Positions 62,229 through 64,000 of a DNA stretch of 64,000 nt are shown in pieces. Where the stretch lies: the NCBI RefSeq assembly GCF_000374865.1, contig NZ_KB895453.1, positions 310,001 through 374,000 on the forward strand, in the 5' to 3' direction. Both the position numbers and the translations under genes were made by a program. Source of the stretch: Arthrobacter sp. 135MFCol5.1. GTDB taxonomy: Bacteria > Actinomycetota > Actinomycetes > Actinomycetales > Micrococcaceae. The notes under the pieces were generated by a model. That model worked only from the letters and a program-made list of their open reading frames with translations. It had not been told where the DNA came from and did no database searches. Within the stretch, counting starts at the first letter, position 1, and the number at the start of each line of letters is the position of its first letter.

Positions 62229-62849
62229 CTAGCCCGCGCGCAGTGCCCGGGCCAGTGTGGTCCTGGTTCCAGTTCCTATTCGGACCAGGACGTCGGTGTG
62301 ATGGCCCAGCAGTGCATCAATGCTGCGGACCAGTTCCTCGGCCACGTCCGCCACCTCCCGCGGCGAGGCGCCGCGGCGTGCCTGGAGGGTCAGGCGCAGG
62401 GAGGTGCGCGCGGCGTTTTTGGAGCCGCGCCGGCGCCACGCGGTCAGGGAACTGCCGACGACGGACCGGTTGCCTTCCAGCGCCGCCTCCACGGCGGCTG
62501 CCAGGTAGGAGACCTCCACTGCGGTAGCCCCCAGTTCCGGGTCGTCTTCCCGCGCCGCCGTCCTGGTCCGGCCGCCGCCTTGGCGGGCCAGCCAGAGAAT
62601 GGTGGTGAGTGCCGCCAGCAGCAGAACCGCTGGCACGGCCAAGGACCACCAGCTGCCCAGCGGTTCCGGCGACGGCGCGGTGTTCCGGAGGGCCTGCCAC
62701 GCCGTCAAGGCGCTGCCGGCGACGGCGGTCCAGCCCGTGCGTACGTCCGCGCTCAGCCCGGCGGCCGCCACCAGGATTCCAGCGCCGACCAGGATCAATC
62801 CGGCAAGGGCCAGGAAGGTCCTGTTCATTGCCCTGTTCGTGTTGTTCAT
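62229..62849 (-). CDS. AmaP-like membrane anchor of the Asp23 operon
   Basis: 206 aa. Two N-terminal membrane helices (TFLALAGLILVGAGILVAAA and WWSLAVPAVLLLAALTTILW) and a cytosolic domain with AARTSLRLTLQARRGASPRE, VADVAEELVRSIDALLGHH. This matches AmaP, which holds Asp23 at the membrane. ATG 62849 overlaps the preceding gene by four bases. Confidence 0.75.
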   Translation of the reverse strand: MNNTNRAMNRTFLALAGLILVGAGILVAAAGLSADVRTGWTAVAGSALTAWQALRNTAPSPEPLGSWWSLAVPAVLLLAALTTILWLARQGGGRTRTAAREDDPELGATAVEVSYLAAAVEAALEGNRSVVGSSLTAWRRRGSKNAARTSLRLTLQARRGASPREVADVAEELVRSIDALLGHHTDVLVRIGTGTRTTLARALRAG

Positions 62850-63427
62850 CGTCCTACTGCCCCTTCCGCGGCAATGGCCACATCCGCTGCCAGGTTCCTG
62901 GCCAGCCGGCAGGAAGCGACTTCCCGGGCTGCCGCTTCGGTGAGCGCTTCCCGGTCAAGGGGCTGGCCCGACGTCGGCCGGACCGACACGTGCGCGCGGC
63001 GCCGTCCCACCGTTGTGCTCACCTGCTCCGGCGCCAGGTTGGCGGCCAGGCGCACTTGGCGTGAAACGGCGGCGGCAATGGCTTCGTCATCCACCACCAA
63101 CGCCAGGCGCTCGCTGTGCATGGTCCGCCGGCCCCGGCGGCCGCCCTTGACCGCAGCCACGAGAAGCACTGCCCCAAGTACCGCCGCCGCGGTGCCGGCT
63201 GCTGTCAGCCCGGCCGGTTGCACCGCCTGTGGCAGGTCCCTTATGGCATTCGCCATGGCATCGGGGCCGGCCACGAGCGGGCCGCGGCCCAGGAGCGCGA
63301 GGACGCACTCGGCCCCCAGCCACACGAAGCCGGCGAGCAGCAGCACGGCCGTGGCCACGGACAGTCCGGTGCGCGATGAGTGCGTCTCCCTCCGGAGCAT
63401 CCGCTTTTGCATGCGGCCCTGGTTCAT
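62846..63427 (-). CDS. DUF6286-type membrane protein
   Basis: 193 aa. Basic N-terminus, membrane helices (TGLSVATAVLLLAGFVWLGA; LTAAGTAAAVLGAVLLVAAV) and a cytosolic region RLALVVDDEAIAAAVSRQVR with RRRAHVSVRPTSGQPLDREA. This is the DUF6286 arrangement found in actinobacterial Asp23 operons. Overlaps neighbours on both sides by four bases. Confidence 0.75.
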   Translation of the reverse strand: MNQGRMQKRMLRRETHSSRTGLSVATAVLLLAGFVWLGAECVLALLGRGPLVAGPDAMANAIRDLPQAVQPAGLTAAGTAAAVLGAVLLVAAVKGGRRGRRTMHSERLALVVDDEAIAAAVSRQVRLAANLAPEQVSTTVGRRRAHVSVRPTSGQPLDREALTEAAAREVASCRLARNLAADVAIAAEGAVGR

Positions 63428-63795
63428 GGCTGCCTCCCGTCCTGTTTCCGTGCCCGGTCCGTGCGGGCTGCTTTGGCAGCCCGTGGGGCCGCGGTGAGCC
63501 GGATGTTGACCCGGCCAATGTCCATCCCGGTGATCCGCCGCCCGGCGAAGGCGATCCTCAGCCGGGCAATGTTCGCCTGCTCGAAGGTGGAGTGTTGCTC
63601 CCTTCCCGCCGGGGCCGCGGCCAGGAGCGGGGGAACAGGGAGCCGCATCTGGAGATCGACCCCGAGTTTTCCGGCATCGTCCCGGAGGGCGGCGGAAACG
63701 TCATCCCGGGGCACGCCGTACGCGCCGGCGGCCACGGCTTCCAAGGTATGCCGCAGGGCAGCCGGGGCGATCCGGGTATGGCCCCGGCGGGTCAC
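63424..63795 (-). CDS. Asp23/Gls24-like small protein
   Basis: 123 aa. RIAPAALRHTLEAVAAGAYG and VPRDDVSAALRDDAGKLGVD then IARLRIAFAGRRITGMDIGR and VNIRLTAA give the Asp23 pattern of an N-terminal ITDGVL-like helix and paired strands. Coupled at both ends by four-base overlaps. Probably forms part of the membrane-associated Asp23 assembly. Confidence 0.65.
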   Translation of the reverse strand: MTRRGHTRIAPAALRHTLEAVAAGAYGVPRDDVSAALRDDAGKLGVDLQMRLPVPPLLAAAPAGREQHSTFEQANIARLRIAFAGRRITGMDIGRVNIRLTAAPRAAKAARTDRARKQDGRQP

Positions 63796-63983
63796 GACGA
63801 CGAGCGCCGGCCGCGCAGGGCGTCCAGCACGGCGCCGAGGTCCAGTTGCCCCTCGGCCGCCCGGCCCAGGACCGCGCCGATGGCCATGAAGATGGCCGTC
63901 AGCAGGAAGCCCCAGAAACCGAAGGCGAGGGCGGCCACAGCCAGCACGGCCCCTGCGGCCGTGCCGGCGACGACGGGGGTCAT
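63792..63983 (-). CDS. DUF2273-type small membrane protein
   Basis: 63 aa with two closely spaced hydrophobic helices (VVAGTAAGAVLAVAALAFGF, GFLLTAIFMAIGAVLGRAAE) and a charged tail. DUF2273 proteins accompany Asp23 genes and AmaP in Gram-positive bacteria, consistent with this location. ATG 63983 overlaps the stop of an upstream gene by three bases (ATGA). Confidence 0.75.
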   Translation of the reverse strand: MTPVVAGTAAGAVLAVAALAFGFWGFLLTAIFMAIGAVLGRAAEGQLDLGAVLDALRGRRSSS

Positions 63984-64000
63984 GCGACCCTCGGTTCGCG
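63980..64000 (-). CDS. C-terminal end of an upstream gene, likely Asp23/Gls24 (partial)
   Basis: The last codons read REPRVA then TGA at 63980-63982, four bases overlapping the DUF2273 start. Asp23/Gls24 proteins commonly end in a SRV/PRV-type tail and head this kind of operon, so the gene beyond the right edge is probably asp23-like. Only six codons are visible. Confidence 0.4.
   Translation of the reverse strand, partial: REPRVA

Overview
The window is high-GC actinobacterial DNA. A DUF222/13E12-type HNH protein, a complete kdpFABCDE locus, an Asp23/CsbD envelope-stress operon, XRE regulators with an MmyB-like ligand domain, frequent GTG starts and many ATGA/GTGA four-base overlaps all point to Micrococcaceae, most likely Arthrobacter or Pseudarthrobacter. 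That placement is inferred from gene content and style; no database was searched. No rRNA, tRNA, CRISPR array, insertion sequence or prophage was recognised.

Layout. 1-11.5 kb: mixed single genes, including an RpiR-type regulator running off the left edge, lipoprotein, HNH protein, secreted metallophosphoesterase, GNAT, patatin preceded by a 19-codon ORF, HemG-like flavodoxin, EAL protein, ArsR/SRPBCC pair and a large GHKL ATPase. 11.5-19.6 kb: kdp potassium-uptake operon on the minus strand, headed by an extra 37-aa membrane ORF coupled to kdpF. 19.8-22.3 kb: small ORF and a two-gene membrane-protein unit.

22.4-31.7 kb: an XRE-cupin regulator and a tightly packed eight-gene catabolic operon (MHS transporter, FAD oxidoreductase, CaiB-type CoA-transferase, enoyl-CoA hydratase, DHDPS-type lyase, atypical SDR, aldehyde dehydrogenase, 7Fe ferredoxin) ending at a strong hairpin. 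I know no described pathway with this exact set. 31.7-35.5 kb: creatine use (MHS transporter, creatinase, IclR regulator) with two copies of a GTTGC-N7-GCAAC operator. 37.3-42.9 kb: a PucR regulator divergent from an NCS1 permease, a NodB/PuuE-type deacetylase and an M20 amidohydrolase, so a second nitrogen-compound module.

42.9-50.6 kb: XRE-MmyB regulator, ilvD, lipoprotein, MpaB-like/DUF817 pair, drug-type MFS, cupin, universal stress protein. 50.7-54.8 kb: SsuABC-like transporter with an LLM flavin monooxygenase, probably for organosulfur. 55.8-59.1 kb: a second XRE-MmyB regulator and two zinc alcohol dehydrogenases. A 33-bp element occurs before both dehydrogenases and before the MFS gene at 48.4 kb, suggesting one regulon. 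60.4-64.0 kb: minus-strand Asp23/Gls24 stress operon with DUF2273, DUF6286, AmaP-like and CsbD proteins, an ECF sigma factor, and a protein joining an anti-sigma zinc motif to an Asp23-like region.

Best leads: the undescribed catabolic operon, the three-copy element, the sigma/anti-sigma-Asp23 pair, the small ORF heading kdp, the solitary GHKL ATPase, and the family of CGGACGACGGCG palindromes between and within genes.
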